Shown here piece after piece: positions 43,921-53,985 of a stretch of DNA of 64,000 bases. The notes under the pieces were generated by a model. It did not search any database, was not told the origin of the DNA, and saw only the letters and a list, made by a program, of their open reading frames with translations. The DNA is from Fischerella thermalis PCC 7521. Lineage in GTDB: Bacteria > Cyanobacteriota > Cyanobacteriia > Cyanobacteriales > Nostocaceae. The stretch covers positions 1-64,000 of the forward strand of contig NZ_AJLL01000016.1 in the NCBI RefSeq assembly GCF_000317225.1, written 5' to 3'. The first letter of the stretch is position 1. Each line of letters begins with the position of its first letter. Made by a program: the position numbers and the translations under genes.

Positions 43921-46365
43921 ATGCTGGAAACATTTGTTACTCAACAGAAACTAAGCCAGAACGTCAAACAACAAGCGTTAGTGCTACCGCTAGATGCAGT
44001 AGGAATTGCAGATATCCCGCTTGTGGGTGGTAAAAACGCTTCACTGGGAGAAATGATTCAGCAACTTCAAAGCAAAGGGGTAAAAGTTCCCACAGGATTT
44101 GCAACTACTGCCTATGCGTATCGTTTCTTTATCCAAGGGGCAGGTTTAGAAACGAAATTGCGGCAAATCTTTGCTGATTTAGATGTAGAAGATGTCAATA
44201 ACCTGCGTCAATGTGGCAAACAAGCACGGACTTTGATGCTACAAACTCCGTTTCCTGAGGAATTGGAAAAGGCGATCGCCCAAGCATACGAAGACCTCTG
44301 CAACCAGTACGGTGCTGATACCGATGTCGCAGTTCGCTCTAGTGCGACTGCGGAAGATTTACCTGATGCTAGCTTTGCTGGGCAGCAAGAAACCTACTTA
44401 AATGTCCACGGACTGCCAGCTGTACTGCAAGCCTGCCACAAATGCTTTGCATCCATTTTTACCGACCGTGCCATTTCCTACCGTCAAATCAAAGGCTTCG
44501 ACCACTTCAATATAGCCCTTTCGGTAGGCGTACAAAAAATGGTGCGTGCGGACTTAGCTGCATCCGGCGTCATGTTCTCTATTGATACCGAGACAGGATT
44601 TAAAGACGCAGCATTAATTACCGCCGCCTATGGCTTGGGTGAAAACGTTGTTCAGGGTGCAGTCAACCCTGATGAATATTTAGTATTTAAACCAACCCTT
44701 AAACAAGGATACCGCCCAATTCTAGAAAAACGCCTGGGAACAAAAGAAATTAAGATGGTGTATGACTTGGGCGGTTCTAAAATGACCAAAAATATACCTG
44801 TTGCAGCTAGCGATCGCGCTGCTTTTGCCCTCAACGATGACGAAATTCTCCAACTAGCACATTGGGCGTGTTTAATTGAAGAACACTACTCCCAAGTGCG
44901 TGGTGTTTATACACCGATGGATATCGAATGGGCAAAAGACGGTATCACCAACGAATTATTTATTGTCCAAGCACGTCCAGAAACTGTCCAGTCGCAGAAA
45001 ATTAAAAACGTTCTCCACATCTACCAACTCCAAGAAAAAGGAGAAGTCCTAGTCACAGGGCGCAGCGTCGGTGAGATGATCGGACAAGGCAAAGCACGAG
45101 TAATTCTCGATGTGCATCGTCTGGGCGAATTCCAACCAGGCGAAGTGTTAGTAACAAACCGCACCGATCCTGACTGGGAACCAATTATGAAAAAAGCCAG
45201 TGCTATTGTCACTAACTCTGGCGGACGCACCTGTCATGCAGCAATTATTGCCAGAGAAATGGGAATCCCGGCAATTGTTGGCTGTGGTAACGCCACAAAG
45301 ATAATTAAAGCTGGACAAGAAATTACGGTTTCCTGCGCTGAAGGTGAAACCGGAAAAGTCTACAAAGGTTTGTTAGCTTACGAAGTCCAAGAAATACCAT
45401 TAGAAAAATTGCCCCGCACTCGTACTCAAATTATGATGAACGTGGGCAACCCAGAAGAAGCATTTGGCTACAGCGCCATCCCGAATGATGGCGTCGGTTT
45501 GGCAAGAATGGAATTTATCATAGCTAATCATATCAAAGCCCATCCTCTAGCATTAATTCACTTTGATGAATTAGAGGATGAACTAGCCAAATACAAAATT
45601 GCTGAGTTAACCGCCGAATACGCAGACAAACCACAATTCTTTGTTGATAAACTCGCCCAAGGTATCGGTGCGATCGCAGCCGCATTTTATCCCAAACCTG
45701 TGATTGTTCGCCTCAGTGATTTCAAAAGCAACGAATACGCTAACCTTTTAGGTGGCAAACAATTTGAACCGAAAGAAGAAAACCCGATGATTGGTTGGCG
45801 GGGGGCTTCGCGTTATTATGACGAACGCTACCGAGAAGGATTTGCCTTAGAATGTCGGGCGATGAAGCAAGTACGCGAGCAAATGGGTTTAACGAACGTT
45901 ATTTTAATGATCCCATTTTGCCGCACTCCTGCTGAAGGTCGCCGCGTACTTGCAGAGATGGCGAAACACGGATTGGTACGTGGAGAAAACGGTTTGCAAG
46001 TATATGTGATGTGTGAGTTACCAAGTAACGTCCAACTTGCAGACGAGTTTTGTCAAGTGTTTGACGGATTCTCAATTGGTTCTAATGATTTAACGCAATT
46101 GACTTTAGGACTTGATAGGGATTCAGAGTTGGTAGCACATTTATTTGACGAACGCAACGAAGCTGTGAAACGAATGATTGCTAAGGCAATATCTACAGTT
46201 AAACAACATGGTCGCAAAATCGGCATTTGTGGTCAAGCACCGAGTGACTACCCGGAATTTGCTCGGTTTTTGGTAGAAGAGGGGATTGATTCGATTAGTC
46301 TCAACCCTGATTCTGTACTGAAGACTTTGTTAGAAATTGCGGCTACGGAAAATACATGTTCTTAG
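43921..46365 (+). CDS. ppsA: Phosphoenolpyruvate synthase (pyruvate, water dikinase)
   Basis: An 814-residue enzyme making PEP, AMP and Pi from pyruvate and ATP, with water. ATP-grasp domain at the N-terminus (LVGGKNASLGEM, RSSATAEDLPDASFAGQQETYLN). The mobile His domain has GGRTCHAAIIAREMG with His439, and the C-terminal PEP/pyruvate barrel has FSIGSNDLTQLTLGLDRDS and GRKIGICGQAPSD. AAGGAAA before the ATG at 43921 decides the start; a TTG at 43879 gives a longer, less likely form. The promoter-like element at 43799-43848 is matched before the hox genes. In cyanobacteria it links C3 metabolism and fermentation to gluconeogenesis. All motifs are intact. Confidence 0.93.
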   Translation: MLETFVTQQKLSQNVKQQALVLPLDAVGIADIPLVGGKNASLGEMIQQLQSKGVKVPTGFATTAYAYRFFIQGAGLETKLRQIFADLDVEDVNNLRQCGKQARTLMLQTPFPEELEKAIAQAYEDLCNQYGADTDVAVRSSATAEDLPDASFAGQQETYLNVHGLPAVLQACHKCFASIFTDRAISYRQIKGFDHFNIALSVGVQKMVRADLAASGVMFSIDTETGFKDAALITAAYGLGENVVQGAVNPDEYLVFKPTLKQGYRPILEKRLGTKEIKMVYDLGGSKMTKNIPVAASDRAAFALNDDEILQLAHWACLIEEHYSQVRGVYTPMDIEWAKDGITNELFIVQARPETVQSQKIKNVLHIYQLQEKGEVLVTGRSVGEMIGQGKARVILDVHRLGEFQPGEVLVTNRTDPDWEPIMKKASAIVTNSGGRTCHAAIIAREMGIPAIVGCGNATKIIKAGQEITVSCAEGETGKVYKGLLAYEVQEIPLEKLPRTRTQIMMNVGNPEEAFGYSAIPNDGVGLARMEFIIANHIKAHPLALIHFDELEDELAKYKIAELTAEYADKPQFFVDKLAQGIGAIAAAFYPKPVIVRLSDFKSNEYANLLGGKQFEPKEENPMIGWRGASRYYDERYREGFALECRAMKQVREQMGLTNVILMIPFCRTPAEGRRVLAEMAKHGLVRGENGLQVYVMCELPSNVQLADEFCQVFDGFSIGSNDLTQLTLGLDRDSELVAHLFDERNEAVKRMIAKAISTVKQHGRKIGICGQAPSDYPEFARFLVEEGIDSISLNPDSVLKTLLEIAATENTCS

Positions 46366-46407
46366 AGTCGTAGACGCGCAAGCGGCTTCCGTAAGGTACA
46401 CCGTGCA

Positions 46408-46482
46408 AGGCGATGAACACCGATGTAGACATACACAGATAGATTATCGGTGTGTATCTGTGTTCATCGGTGTTCGTTAACC
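46408..46482 (+). repeat. CGGTGT-type dispersed repeat with GTAGACGCG element
   Basis: GATGAACACCGATGTAGAC and ATCGGTGTGTATCTGTG words form an imperfect hairpin between ppsA and the acyl-CoA synthetase gene. The preceding 46366-46400 carries GTAGACGCGCAAGCGGCTTCC-like repeat words. Confidence 0.65.
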
Positions 46483-46514
46483 TTTAACCCCCAACTGTCA
46501 CGAAGGAGTCAACA

Positions 46515-49280
46515 ATGCAAAAGACTATGCAATTGGGAAGCGATCGCGCTTATGATATTTTACGTTCTGAGCATCAACCTTTAGATGCAATTTTTGCTCC
46601 CAAAAGCATCGCTGTGATTGGTGCTAGCCAACGTGAAGGTAGTGTGGGTAGGACTGTTCTCTGGAATCTGATCAGCCATCCATTTGGGGGAACGGTATTT
46701 CCAGTCAACCCCAAACACCACAGTGTACTTGGTATTAAAACGTACCCAAATATTGCTGCTGTGCCAGAACCAGTGGATTTGGCGATTGTGATTACACCTG
46801 CATCTACGGTTCCTGGTGTAATTGGTGAATGTGTCGATGCAGGAGTCAAGGGAGCGATCGTGCTTTCGGCTGGGTTCAAGGAAATTGGCACTACTGGGGC
46901 AGAATTAGAACAGCAAGTACTCCAGCAAGTGCGCCGAGGCAAAATGCGGCTGATTGGTCCGAATTGCTTGGGAGTGATGAATCCCCATACTGGGTTAAAT
47001 GCAACTTTTGCCCACGGTATGGCTTTGCCTGGTAAGGTTGGTTTTATCAGTCAAAGTGGGGCATTGTGTACGGCAATTTTGGACTGGAGTTTTCGGGAAA
47101 ATGTCGGCTTTAGTGCCTTTATTTCCATTGGTTCCATGCTGGATGTGGGTTGGGGCGATTTGATTTACTATCTCGGTGATGATCCGCATACTGAAAGCAT
47201 TGTTATTTACATGGAATCGATAGGAGATGCCCGGTCATTTCTCTCTGCGGCGCGGGAAGTTGCCCTGACAAAACCTATTATTGTAATTAAAGCCGGACGA
47301 ACAGCAGCCGCAGCCAAAGCTGCTGCTTCCCACACAGGCGCATTGGCAGGTAGCGATGCGGTGTTTGATGCTGCATTACGACGATGTGGAGTTTTACGGG
47401 TTAAGAGTATCTCTGAATTGTTTGATATGGCGGAGGTGCTAGCGAAGCAACCACGTCCTAAAGGGCCAAGACTGACTATTGTTACGAATGCAGGCGGACC
47501 GGGAGTGTTGGCAACTGATGCTTTAATTACTGATGGAGGTGAATTAGCAGAATTATCCCCAGAAACCTACGCAGCGCTGAACGAGTTGTTGCCCCCACAA
47601 TGGAGTCACAATAATCCCATTGACATACTTGGGGATGCTGACCCTATGCGCTATGCCAAAGCCTTGGAAATTGTTGCTAAAGATCCTAATAGTGATGGAC
47701 TGTTGGTGATTCTTACGCCCCAGGCAATGACTGACCCGACGCAATCTGCGTATAAAGTAAAATCATTAGCGCGTATAGGTAAGCCCATACTAGCGAGTTG
47801 GATGGGAGATGCAGACGTGGAAGCAGGGGCGGAAATTCTCAACCAAGCATCGATTCCCACATTCCCTTTTCCCGATACCGCAGCCCATGTATTCAACTAT
47901 ATGTGGCGTTACAATTATAACCTGCGTGCCTTGTATGAAACGCCTGTGCTTCCTGAGGGGGTAGATACTAGCGATCGCACTATTGCCAAAACTATTATCC
48001 AAACAGCGCGTGAAACTGGCAGAACTTTACTTACGGAAGTGGAATCAAAACAAATTCTTGCTGCTTACGGTATTCCGACGGTAACAACGCAGGTAGCAAC
48101 AAGTGCAGCAGAAGCTGTGCGGCTAGCAGAGGAAATTGGTTATCCTGTGGTTTTGAAAGTATATTCCAAAACCATCACTCATAAAACTGATGTGGATGGG
48201 GTGCATTTGAATTTACGCGATGCTAAGGCGGTACGTGAGGCGTATGATGCGATCGCCTTATCTGTCAGCACCAAAGTCGGAGCAAATCATTTTGCTGGTG
48301 TCACTGTCCAGCCTATGGTAAACCTGAAAAACAGCTACGAATTAATTCTTGGTAGTAGCATTGACTCTCAATTTGGCCCAGTTTTACTGTTTGGCACAGG
48401 TGGACAGTTAGTGGAAGTGTTTCAAGATCGAGCCTTGGGACTGCCACCACTCAATACTACCTTGGCACGGCGGATGATGGAACAAACCCGAATTTACAAA
48501 GCACTACAGGGAGTGAGAGGTAGAAAAGCTGTTAATTTGGAGGCTTTAGAACAACTTTTGGTACGCTTTAGCCAAGTTGTCGTGGAACAACGCTTGATTA
48601 AAGAAATTGATATTAATCCACTTTTAGTAAAAGCAGAAGGAATCGCTGAAAACTCCCTTGTGGCACTTGATGCGCGGATTGTTCTTCATGATTTAGATAT
48701 TACTGAAGCACAGTTACCAAAACTGGCAATTCGTCCTTATCCGACACAGTACGTTTCCTCTTGGACAACGCGCAATGGGATGCAAGTAACTATTCGTCCG
48801 ATTCGCCCAGAGGACGAACCTTTGATGATTAAGTTACATCATACTTTATCTGAAGAAAGCGTTTTTTTCCGGTACTTTCACTTGATCAAACTTAGTCAAC
48901 GTATTGCTCACGAGAGGCTGACGCGTCTGTGTTTTATTGATTATGACCGAGAAATGGCGTTGGTGGTAGATTATGAAAATCCAGAAACCGGAGAACATGA
49001 AGTTTTAGCTGTTGGTAGGTTAAGTAAGTTGCATGGTACTAGTGAAGCGGAGTTTGCAATCTTGGTTAGCGATCGCTATCAATGTCAAGGTTTGGGAACT
49101 GAGTTACTCAAAAGGTTGCTGGAAGTAGGGCGTGATGAACAGTTAAGGTTGATTAGTGCTGAAATTTTGACTGAAAATTCTGCTATGCAAAGAGTTTGTG
49201 AGAAGTTGGGTTTTCGTATTTATCCGACTGTTGATGCTTCGGTGGTAAGGGCGGAAATTAAAGTTGCAGGTGAAAGGTAA
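46515..49280 (+). CDS. NDP-forming acyl-CoA synthetase with C-terminal GNAT acetyltransferase domain
   Basis: A 921-residue fusion. Residues about 20-140 form a CoA-binding Rossmann domain ([18 protein letters not shown]). About 150-470 are the succinyl-CoA-ligase-like parts with [16 protein letters not shown] and the phospho-His loop region [19 protein letters not shown]. About 510-720 form an ATP-grasp domain (LAAYGIPTV..., [22 protein letters not shown]). A GNAT domain follows at about 760-921 ([21 protein letters not shown]). The synthetase half should convert acetyl-CoA (or another acyl-CoA), ADP and Pi to acid and ATP; the GNAT half resembles Pat-type lysine acetyltransferases. It follows ppsA in a fermentation-type neighbourhood with the hox genes. 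Confidence 0.9.
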   Translation: MQKTMQLGSDRAYDILRSEHQPLDAIFAPKSIAVIGASQREGSVGRTVLWNLISHPFGGTVFPVNPKHHSVLGIKTYPNIAAVPEPVDLAIVITPASTVPGVIGECVDAGVKGAIVLSAGFKEIGTTGAELEQQVLQQVRRGKMRLIGPNCLGVMNPHTGLNATFAHGMALPGKVGFISQSGALCTAILDWSFRENVGFSAFISIGSMLDVGWGDLIYYLGDDPHTESIVIYMESIGDARSFLSAAREVALTKPIIVIKAGRTAAAAKAAASHTGALAGSDAVFDAALRRCGVLRVKSISELFDMAEVLAKQPRPKGPRLTIVTNAGGPGVLATDALITDGGELAELSPETYAALNELLPPQWSHNNPIDILGDADPMRYAKALEIVAKDPNSDGLLVILTPQAMTDPTQSAYKVKSLARIGKPILASWMGDADVEAGAEILNQASIPTFPFPDTAAHVFNYMWRYNYNLRALYETPVLPEGVDTSDRTIAKTIIQTARETGRTLLTEVESKQILAAYGIPTVTTQVATSAAEAVRLAEEIGYPVVLKVYSKTITHKTDVDGVHLNLRDAKAVREAYDAIALSVSTKVGANHFAGVTVQPMVNLKNSYELILGSSIDSQFGPVLLFGTGGQLVEVFQDRALGLPPLNTTLARRMMEQTRIYKALQGVRGRKAVNLEALEQLLVRFSQVVVEQRLIKEIDINPLLVKAEGIAENSLVALDARIVLHDLDITEAQLPKLAIRPYPTQYVSSWTTRNGMQVTIRPIRPEDEPLMIKLHHTLSEESVFFRYFHLIKLSQRIAHERLTRLCFIDYDREMALVVDYENPETGEHEVLAVGRLSKLHGTSEAEFAILVSDRYQCQGLGTELLKRLLEVGRDEQLRLISAEILTENSAMQRVCEKLGFRIYPTVDASVVRAEIKVAGER

Positions 49281-49290
49281 GGTTAGGAGT

Positions 49291-49325
49291 AATGAACCGC
49301 AGAGAACGCAGAGGACGCAGAGGAA
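49291..49325 (-). repeat. Dispersed repeat (CTCTGCG family), half copy
   Basis: AACCGCAGAGAACGCAGAGG-type words, the inverse of 34375-34402, directly after the acyl-CoA synthetase gene. Confidence 0.65.
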
Positions 49326-49424
49326 GGAGAGTTTGAGAGGAATTTGGTGGAATTGCTGGGAATTTCTCTGGAATTGGGGGTGTTGTTAGAGTTGGGGATA
49401 ATACTGAAGTGTTGGATTCGGAAT

Positions 49425-49544
49425 GTGCAAGTCCTCCACCTCGATCTGAAGGCTGTTGACGGGAATTACGTAGAGTTACGGTATTTTGTTGATAATCCAA
49501 ATCAGTATGCAAGGCGATCGCTGGCTGCAATCCCTACTGGATAG
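49425..49544 (+). pseudogene. Remnant resembling the N-terminus of a CHAT-associated protein
   Basis: About 40 codons read VQVLHLDLKAVDGNYVEL then RYFVDNPNQYARRSLAAI before a stop. The RYFVDNPNQY...RSL pattern is typical of the small N-terminal domain found ahead of CHAT (caspase-like) and other effector domains in cyanobacteria. The rest of the protein is missing. Match is from memory and short, so moderate to low confidence. Confidence 0.5.
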
Positions 49545-49674
49545 GTATCGGTGGGAGGGGGTGAGGTTACTTGCAAGTCCAGCCGACACAATTAAAGCTA
49601 GCTGAATATGAGAGACAGTATCCCAAATTTTCTAAAAAATCGGGGATCTGGACTTTGCGAGAGAGTTGATATAA

Positions 49675-49724
49675 CCTCACAACTTCCTCAAATTGTTGAT
49701 TTATAAGGATAGGTGTAGAACTCA
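49675..49724 (+). promoter_or_regulatory. Promoter-like element upstream of the hox operon, shared with ppsA
   Basis: CCTCACAA-C-TTCCTCAAATT, TATAA at 49702-49706, ATAGGTGT at 49709, ACTCA at 49720. All offsets equal those at 43799-43848, whereas the 7-bp spacer before TATAA is not conserved. This pattern fits a binding site plus -10 box rather than a copied repeat. Confidence 0.7.
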
Positions 49725-49951
49725 GGAGCAACAAGACAGCCCCAGATTTAAAGAATCTACGGTGTACACCCAAATGAGCTAATTACCCCAAATCCTTCAA
49801 AATTAGTAGCGTGTCAAGACTAAAATGTTGCAATAAATCTCTTCTTCTTTCTCTGTGTCCTCTGCGCCTCTGCGGTTTATTAATGCACTATTTTAAGGCA
49901 GTCACGCCCCTACCAAATGAAAATGAACTTTATTTTTGTAAGCCGATGAAT

Positions 49952-49982
49952 TAACAAAACGGGTCGACGTTTTAACAAAACA
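49952..49982 (+). promoter_or_regulatory. Two TTAACAAAAC direct repeats before hoxE
   Basis: TTAACAAAAC at 49952-49961 and at 49973-49982, each followed by a purine-rich G(G/A)xxCGA word, 21 bp apart. Spacing of two helical turns suggests a regulator site. The protein is not known. Confidence 0.5.
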
Positions 49983-50055
49983 GACCGATGCAAAAACTAT
50001 AGCGGACATCTGACAACGTACTTATACCGCATAAATACTTAAAAGAATTAGAAAA

Positions 50056-50595
50056 ATGGACTCTCAAACAGTCAATAGAAAAGATCAGTATACAAAAAGT
50101 ACACCCAAACAGCATCCTAGCGGTGATAAACGTTTCAAAATACTTGATGCTACGATGAAGCGCCATCAATATCAACAGGATGCACTCATAGAAGTTTTGC
50201 ACAAAGCACAAGAACTTTTTGGCTATTTAGAAAATGACTTGTTATATTACATTGCCCACAACCTCAAACTACCACCCAGCCGTGTTTATGGTGTCGCAAC
50301 TTTTTATCATCTTTTCTCCTTAGCACCGAAAGGCGTGCATAGTTGTGTGGTGTGTACGGGTACAGCTTGTTACGTTAAAGGTGCAGCCAATTTACTAGCA
50401 ACTGTAGAAAAGTGTGCCAAAATTCATGCTGGCGAAACAACCCCAGATGGTAAACTTTCCCTGCTCACAGCCAGATGTTTGGGTGCTTGTGGAATTGCAC
50501 CTGCTGTTGTGTTTGATGGTACTGTATGTGGACACCAAACACCGGAGTTAGTGACCGAAAAAATAGAAGGATGGCTCAAACATGGATCTGACTGA
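50056..50595 (+). CDS. hoxE: Bidirectional [NiFe] hydrogenase diaphorase subunit HoxE
   Basis: A 179-residue NuoE-like subunit of the NAD-reducing (bidirectional) hydrogenase. The thioredoxin-like [2Fe-2S] domain has ligands Cys100, Cys105 ([11 protein letters not shown]), Cys141 and Cys145 ([10 protein letters not shown]). N-terminal helices match NuoE, with [13 protein letters not shown]. It passes electrons between HoxF/U and partners such as ferredoxin or NAD(P)H. It overlaps hoxF by 14 bp, which argues for translational coupling. The upstream region carries the ppsA-like promoter element and TTAACAAAAC repeats. Normal length and all ligands present. Confidence 0.95.
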   Translation: MDSQTVNRKDQYTKSTPKQHPSGDKRFKILDATMKRHQYQQDALIEVLHKAQELFGYLENDLLYYIAHNLKLPPSRVYGVATFYHLFSLAPKGVHSCVVCTGTACYVKGAANLLATVEKCAKIHAGETTPDGKLSLLTARCLGACGIAPAVVFDGTVCGHQTPELVTEKIEGWLKHGSD

Positions 50596-52195
50596 ATTAC
50601 AGGAAATTGCTGAGAAAGAACGCGCCAACTTCAAGCCTATTCGCATTCGTTGTTGTATGGCGGCTGGTTGTCTGTCTTCTGGTTCTGTTGCAGTCAAAGA
50701 AAGTTTGGAAAAGGTAACAGAAGAAACAGGCTTGGCAGATAAAGTAGAAGTTTGTAGTGTTGGTTGTATGGGTTTGTGTTGTCAAGGCCCTTTGGTAGAA
50801 GTAGACAATGTAGAGGCGCAAGGCTTGGTAACTCGAATATATGAAAAAGTGACTTCAGAAAATGCTCCCTCAATTATCGCTGGGTTAGATGGTGGTGAAG
50901 TCAAGGTACAAACAGGAGATTTACAGCAGCCATTTTTTACCAAGCAATTCCCGATTGTGCTGGAAAATAGCGGCAAAGTTGACCCAGAACGGATTGAGTC
51001 TTACATTGCTGCTGATGGCTATCAGGCACTTTACCACGTGTTGCGAGAAATGACACCAGCTGAGGTGGTGGATGAAATTACTCGTAGTGGGTTGCGGGGA
51101 CGGGGTGGTGCAGGTTATCCCACAGGTGTGAAATGGGCGACTGTAGCCAAAGCCAAGGGCGATCGCAAGTTTGTGATCTGCAACGCCGACGAAGGCGATC
51201 CCGGCGCATTTATGGATCGCAGTGTGTTAGAAAGCGATCCTCATCGAGTTTTAGAAGGAATGGCGATCGCTGCCTATGCGATCAGTGCTAACCAAGGTTA
51301 CATTTATATCCGTGCCGAATATCCCATTGCGATCAATAGGCTGCAAATTGCCATTCGCCAAGCCCAACGCCTCGGTTTATTAGGAAGTAAGATTTTTGAC
51401 TCTCCCTTTGATTTTAAAATAGATATTCGCATTGGGGCAGGAGCCTATGTTTGTGGCGAAGAAACCGCGTTAATGGCATCAATTGAAGGTAAACGCGGTA
51501 CACCTCGTCCCCGTCCGCCTTACCCAGCAGAAAGTGGTTTGTGGGGATTTCCAACTTTAATTAACAACGTCGAAACCTTTGCCAACGTCCCTTGGATTAT
51601 TCGCAAAGGTGCAGACGTATTCGCCAGCATTGGTACAGAAAAAAGCAAAGGTACAAAAGTTTTTGCCCTAGCTGGCAAAATCAAAAACACAGGCTTGATA
51701 GAAGTGCCCATGGGAACCACCCTGCGGCAAATTGTCGAAGAAATGGGTGGTGGTGTCCCAGATGGCGGTACAGCCAAAGCAGTGCAAACAGGCGGTCCTT
51801 CTGGAGGCTGTATCCCCGCCGTAGCTTTTGATACTCCCGTCGATTACGAATCTTTGGCTCAACTTGGTTCCATCATGGGTTCCGGCGGCATGATCGTCAT
51901 GGACGAAACTACCAACATGGTGGATGTCGCCCGTTTCTTTATGGAATTCTGCATGGATGAGTCCTGCGGTAAGTGTATTCCCTGCCGTGTCGGCACAGTC
52001 CAACTGTATCAATTGTTAACCAAGATCCGCGAAGGCAAAGCATCCCTTGCTGACTTAGAACTGCTAGAAGAACTGTGCGACATGGTGAAGCATACCAGCT
52101 TGTGCGGCTTAGGACAGTCAGCACCAAATCCAGTGTTTAGCACCTTACATTATTTCCGGGATGAATATTTAGCAAACTTGAGCAATGACACTTAA
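50582..52195 (+). CDS. hoxF: Bidirectional [NiFe] hydrogenase diaphorase subunit HoxF
   Basis: A 537-residue NuoF-like flavoprotein that oxidises or reduces NAD(P)(H). An N-terminal [2Fe-2S] thioredoxin-like domain (Cys24/25, Cys30, then [10 protein letters not shown] at 58-67) is followed by the FMN/NADH motif [14 protein letters not shown] at 173-186. Next come [28 protein letters not shown] at 287-303, and the N3-type [4Fe-4S] ligands Cys462, Cys465, Cys468 and Cys508. All residues expected are present. It starts inside hoxE and is followed, after a repeat-containing gap of about 140 bp, by hoxU. Confidence 0.96.
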   Translation: MDLTELQEIAEKERANFKPIRIRCCMAAGCLSSGSVAVKESLEKVTEETGLADKVEVCSVGCMGLCCQGPLVEVDNVEAQGLVTRIYEKVTSENAPSIIAGLDGGEVKVQTGDLQQPFFTKQFPIVLENSGKVDPERIESYIAADGYQALYHVLREMTPAEVVDEITRSGLRGRGGAGYPTGVKWATVAKAKGDRKFVICNADEGDPGAFMDRSVLESDPHRVLEGMAIAAYAISANQGYIYIRAEYPIAINRLQIAIRQAQRLGLLGSKIFDSPFDFKIDIRIGAGAYVCGEETALMASIEGKRGTPRPRPPYPAESGLWGFPTLINNVETFANVPWIIRKGADVFASIGTEKSKGTKVFALAGKIKNTGLIEVPMGTTLRQIVEEMGGGVPDGGTAKAVQTGGPSGGCIPAVAFDTPVDYESLAQLGSIMGSGGMIVMDETTNMVDVARFFMEFCMDESCGKCIPCRVGTVQLYQLLTKIREGKASLADLELLEELCDMVKHTSLCGLGQSAPNPVFSTLHYFRDEYLANLSNDT

Positions 52196-52238
52196 CCTGA
52201 ATTACAACTATGGCAAAAATCTTATTTTTAAAGTCGAA

Positions 52239-52304
52239 CACAGATGAACACAAATGCACACCGATAAACCATCCGTGTGCATCCGTGTGCATCGGTGTTC
52301 GTTA
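52239..52304 (+). repeat. CATCCGTGT/ACACAGATG dispersed repeat between hoxF and hoxU
   Basis: AACACAGATGAACACAAATG and CATCCGTGTGCATCCGTGTGC words, forming an imperfect hairpin. It also supplies a spurious upstream in-frame ATG at 52254 for hoxU. Confidence 0.65.
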
Positions 52305-52337
52305 ACCAAAATTATACCGAACATCCAAAGTATCACA

Positions 52338-53054
52338 ATGACAGTCAAAACATTAACAATCAATCAGCAACTAATCAGCGCCCGCGAAGAAGAAACCATT
52401 CTTCAAGCCGCACAGGAAGCAGGAATTCACATTCCGACCTTGTGTCACCTGCAAGGAGTTACAGATGTTGGCGCTTGTCGGCTTTGTTTAGTAGAAATTG
52501 CTGGTAGTAATAAACTTCAACCTGCTTGTGTGACAAAAGTTGCTGAAGGTATGGAAATCCAAACAAACAGCGATCGCCTGCAAAAATATCGTCGCATGAT
52601 TATAGAAATGCTATTTGCAGAAGGCAATCATATCTGTTCAGTCTGCGTAGCTAATGGTAATTGCGAATTGCAAGATTTGGCAATTGAGATGAGTATGGAT
52701 CATGTGCGGTTAGAATATCAATTTCCTAATCGCAAAGTCGACATTTCTCATGATCGCTTTGGCATCGATCACAACCGTTGTGTTCTTTGCACTCGTTGTG
52801 TACGTGTTTGTGACGAGATTGAAGGAGCGCACACTTGGGATATGGCGGGTAGGGGGACAAACTCCCATGTGATCACTGATTTAAATCAGCCTTGGGGAAC
52901 TTCCCAGACTTGTACTTCCTGCGGTAAATGCGTTAATGCCTGTCCCACAGGTGCAATTTTTTACCAAGGTTCTAGCGTCGGTGAAATGCAACGCGATCGC
53001 ACCAAACTTGATTTTCTAATTACAGCACGGGAGAAACAGCAATGGCTTGTTTAG
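52338..53054 (+). CDS. hoxU: Bidirectional [NiFe] hydrogenase diaphorase subunit HoxU
   Basis: A 238-residue ferredoxin-like subunit, related to the NuoG N-terminus. [2Fe-2S] ligands Cys36, Cys47, Cys50 and Cys64. The His/Cys cluster region has His98, Cys100, Cys103 and Cys109. Two ferredoxin-type [4Fe-4S] sets are at Cys148/151/154/158 and Cys192/195/198/202. It relays electrons between HoxF and HoxY. The ATG at 52338 begins the conserved MTVKTLTIN; the longer frame from 52254 is translated repeat and unlikely. It is followed 125 bp later by hoxY, with a TTAGTG-type hairpin repeat in the gap. Confidence 0.95.
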   Translation: MTVKTLTINQQLISAREEETILQAAQEAGIHIPTLCHLQGVTDVGACRLCLVEIAGSNKLQPACVTKVAEGMEIQTNSDRLQKYRRMIIEMLFAEGNHICSVCVANGNCELQDLAIEMSMDHVRLEYQFPNRKVDISHDRFGIDHNRCVLCTRCVRVCDEIEGAHTWDMAGRGTNSHVITDLNQPWGTSQTCTSCGKCVNACPTGAIFYQGSSVGEMQRDRTKLDFLITAREKQQWLV

Positions 53055-53058
53055 ATCA

Positions 53059-53129
53059 CCTTCGTGTCTTTGTGTCTTAGTGGTGAAAAAATCATTTTAT
53101 TAACCACCAAGACGCAAAGACACCAAGAA
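53059..53129. repeat. Dispersed hairpin repeat between hoxU and hoxY
   Basis: Arms CTTCGTGTCTTTGTGTCTTAG and CCACCAAGACGCAAAGACACC around an A/T-rich centre. Same family as 21926-21997 and 25381-25456. Confidence 0.7.
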
Positions 53130-53179
53130 AAATATACGCTGCATTTTAAATCTCTATCTATAATTATAAAAACAAGAAA

Positions 53180-53725
53180 ATGGCTCGTTTAAAATTAGCG
53201 ACGGTTTGGCTGGGCGGTTGTTCTGGCTGTCACATGTCTTTTTTGGATTTGGACGAATGGCTGATTGATTTGGCTGGACAAGTGGATTTAGTTTACAGTC
53301 CCTTTGCTGATGTTAAGGAATATCCCGAAGGTGTAGATGTGGTGTTAGTTGAGGGTGCAGTTGCCAATGAAGAGCATCTGGAAATGATTCAGATAGTCAG
53401 AGAGCGATCGCAAATTCTTGTCTCTTTTGGTGACTGTGCTGTTACTGGCAATGTTACTGCTTTACGCAATCCTTTAGGAAGTGTAGAACCTGTCTTGCAA
53501 CGCTGTTACATTGAAGCTGCGGATATTCACGCTCAAATTCCCCATGAGCCTGGTATTGTACCGCAGTTACTAGATCGAGTTACACCCGTTCATGCAGTTG
53601 TATCAGTTGATGTTTACTTACCTGGATGTCCACCTTCAGCCACTCGGATTAAAGCAGTATTAGAGCCACTGTTACGGGGAGAAACACCACAATTAGAAGG
53701 ACGCGAATTCCTCAAATTTGGTTAA
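53180..53725 (+). CDS. hoxY: Bidirectional [NiFe] hydrogenase small subunit HoxY
   Basis: A 181-residue small subunit that carries the proximal [4Fe-4S] cluster next to the NiFe site. Ligands are Cys14 and Cys17 (GGCSGCHMSF), Cys86 (SFGDCAVTG) and Cys150 (LPGCPPSATR). It must pair with the large subunit HoxH. No hoxH-like gene (about 480 residues, with N- and C-terminal CxxC nickel ligands) is present in the 10 kb downstream. Instead a strong hairpin follows the stop codon at once. HoxH may be encoded elsewhere in the genome, or the hydrogenase core may be lost. The protein itself looks intact. Confidence 0.95.
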   Translation: MARLKLATVWLGGCSGCHMSFLDLDEWLIDLAGQVDLVYSPFADVKEYPEGVDVVLVEGAVANEEHLEMIQIVRERSQILVSFGDCAVTGNVTALRNPLGSVEPVLQRCYIEAADIHAQIPHEPGIVPQLLDRVTPVHAVVSVDVYLPGCPPSATRIKAVLEPLLRGETPQLEGREFLKFG

Positions 53726-53763
53726 ATTTTTTACTCTTTGCCTTTTGCGAAGAGTAAAAAATT
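53725..53763 (+). terminator. Strong hairpin directly after hoxY
   Basis: Perfect 14-bp stem AATTTTTTACTCTT / AAGAGTAAAAAATT with an 11-base loop, beginning at the last base of the hoxY stop codon. It fits a transcription terminator, with the ascending T-run inside the arm. It implies the transcript ends before any hoxH. Confidence 0.8.
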
Positions 53764-53772
53764 CAGAACTGT

Positions 53773-53913
53773 CTTGAAAATAGGGAACTCTTAACGGGAA
53801 ACTATTAACAGGGATCGGGGATTAACCTAACAGCAAACCCATAATCTATCTGTGTACCCTGCACCGAAGCCGCGCCCAAGCACGGCTACATCTGTGTGCA
53901 TCTGTGTTCGTTC
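53773..53913 (+). repeat. Dispersed intergenic repeat (CATCTGTG family)
   Basis: CTTGAAAATAGGG..., AACAGCAAACCCATAATC and CATCTGTGTGCATCTGTG, interrupted by a CGCGCCCAAGC segment. Relatives at 40857-40953 and 63914-64000. Confidence 0.75.
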
Positions 53914-53985
53914 TATTTCTTATGCCCTTGTTGTGGGCGATCACCCCTGAGAGTCTGAGTTTCAAAAAGGAATTGGAGAGCAATT

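Larger units (their letters stand above)
49545..50055. other. 511-bp regulatory region upstream of hoxE
   Basis: No gene seen. It holds the promoter-like element (49675-49724), a CTCTGCG-family half repeat (49846-49878), and two TTAACAAAAC direct repeats at 49952 and 49973 (21 bp apart, two helical turns). The second TTAACAAAAC ends about 75 bp before the hoxE start. Confidence 0.6.

Noticed and set aside
52254-52337. Long N-terminus for HoxU
   Set aside because: It is translated repeat sequence; family members start at the later ATG.
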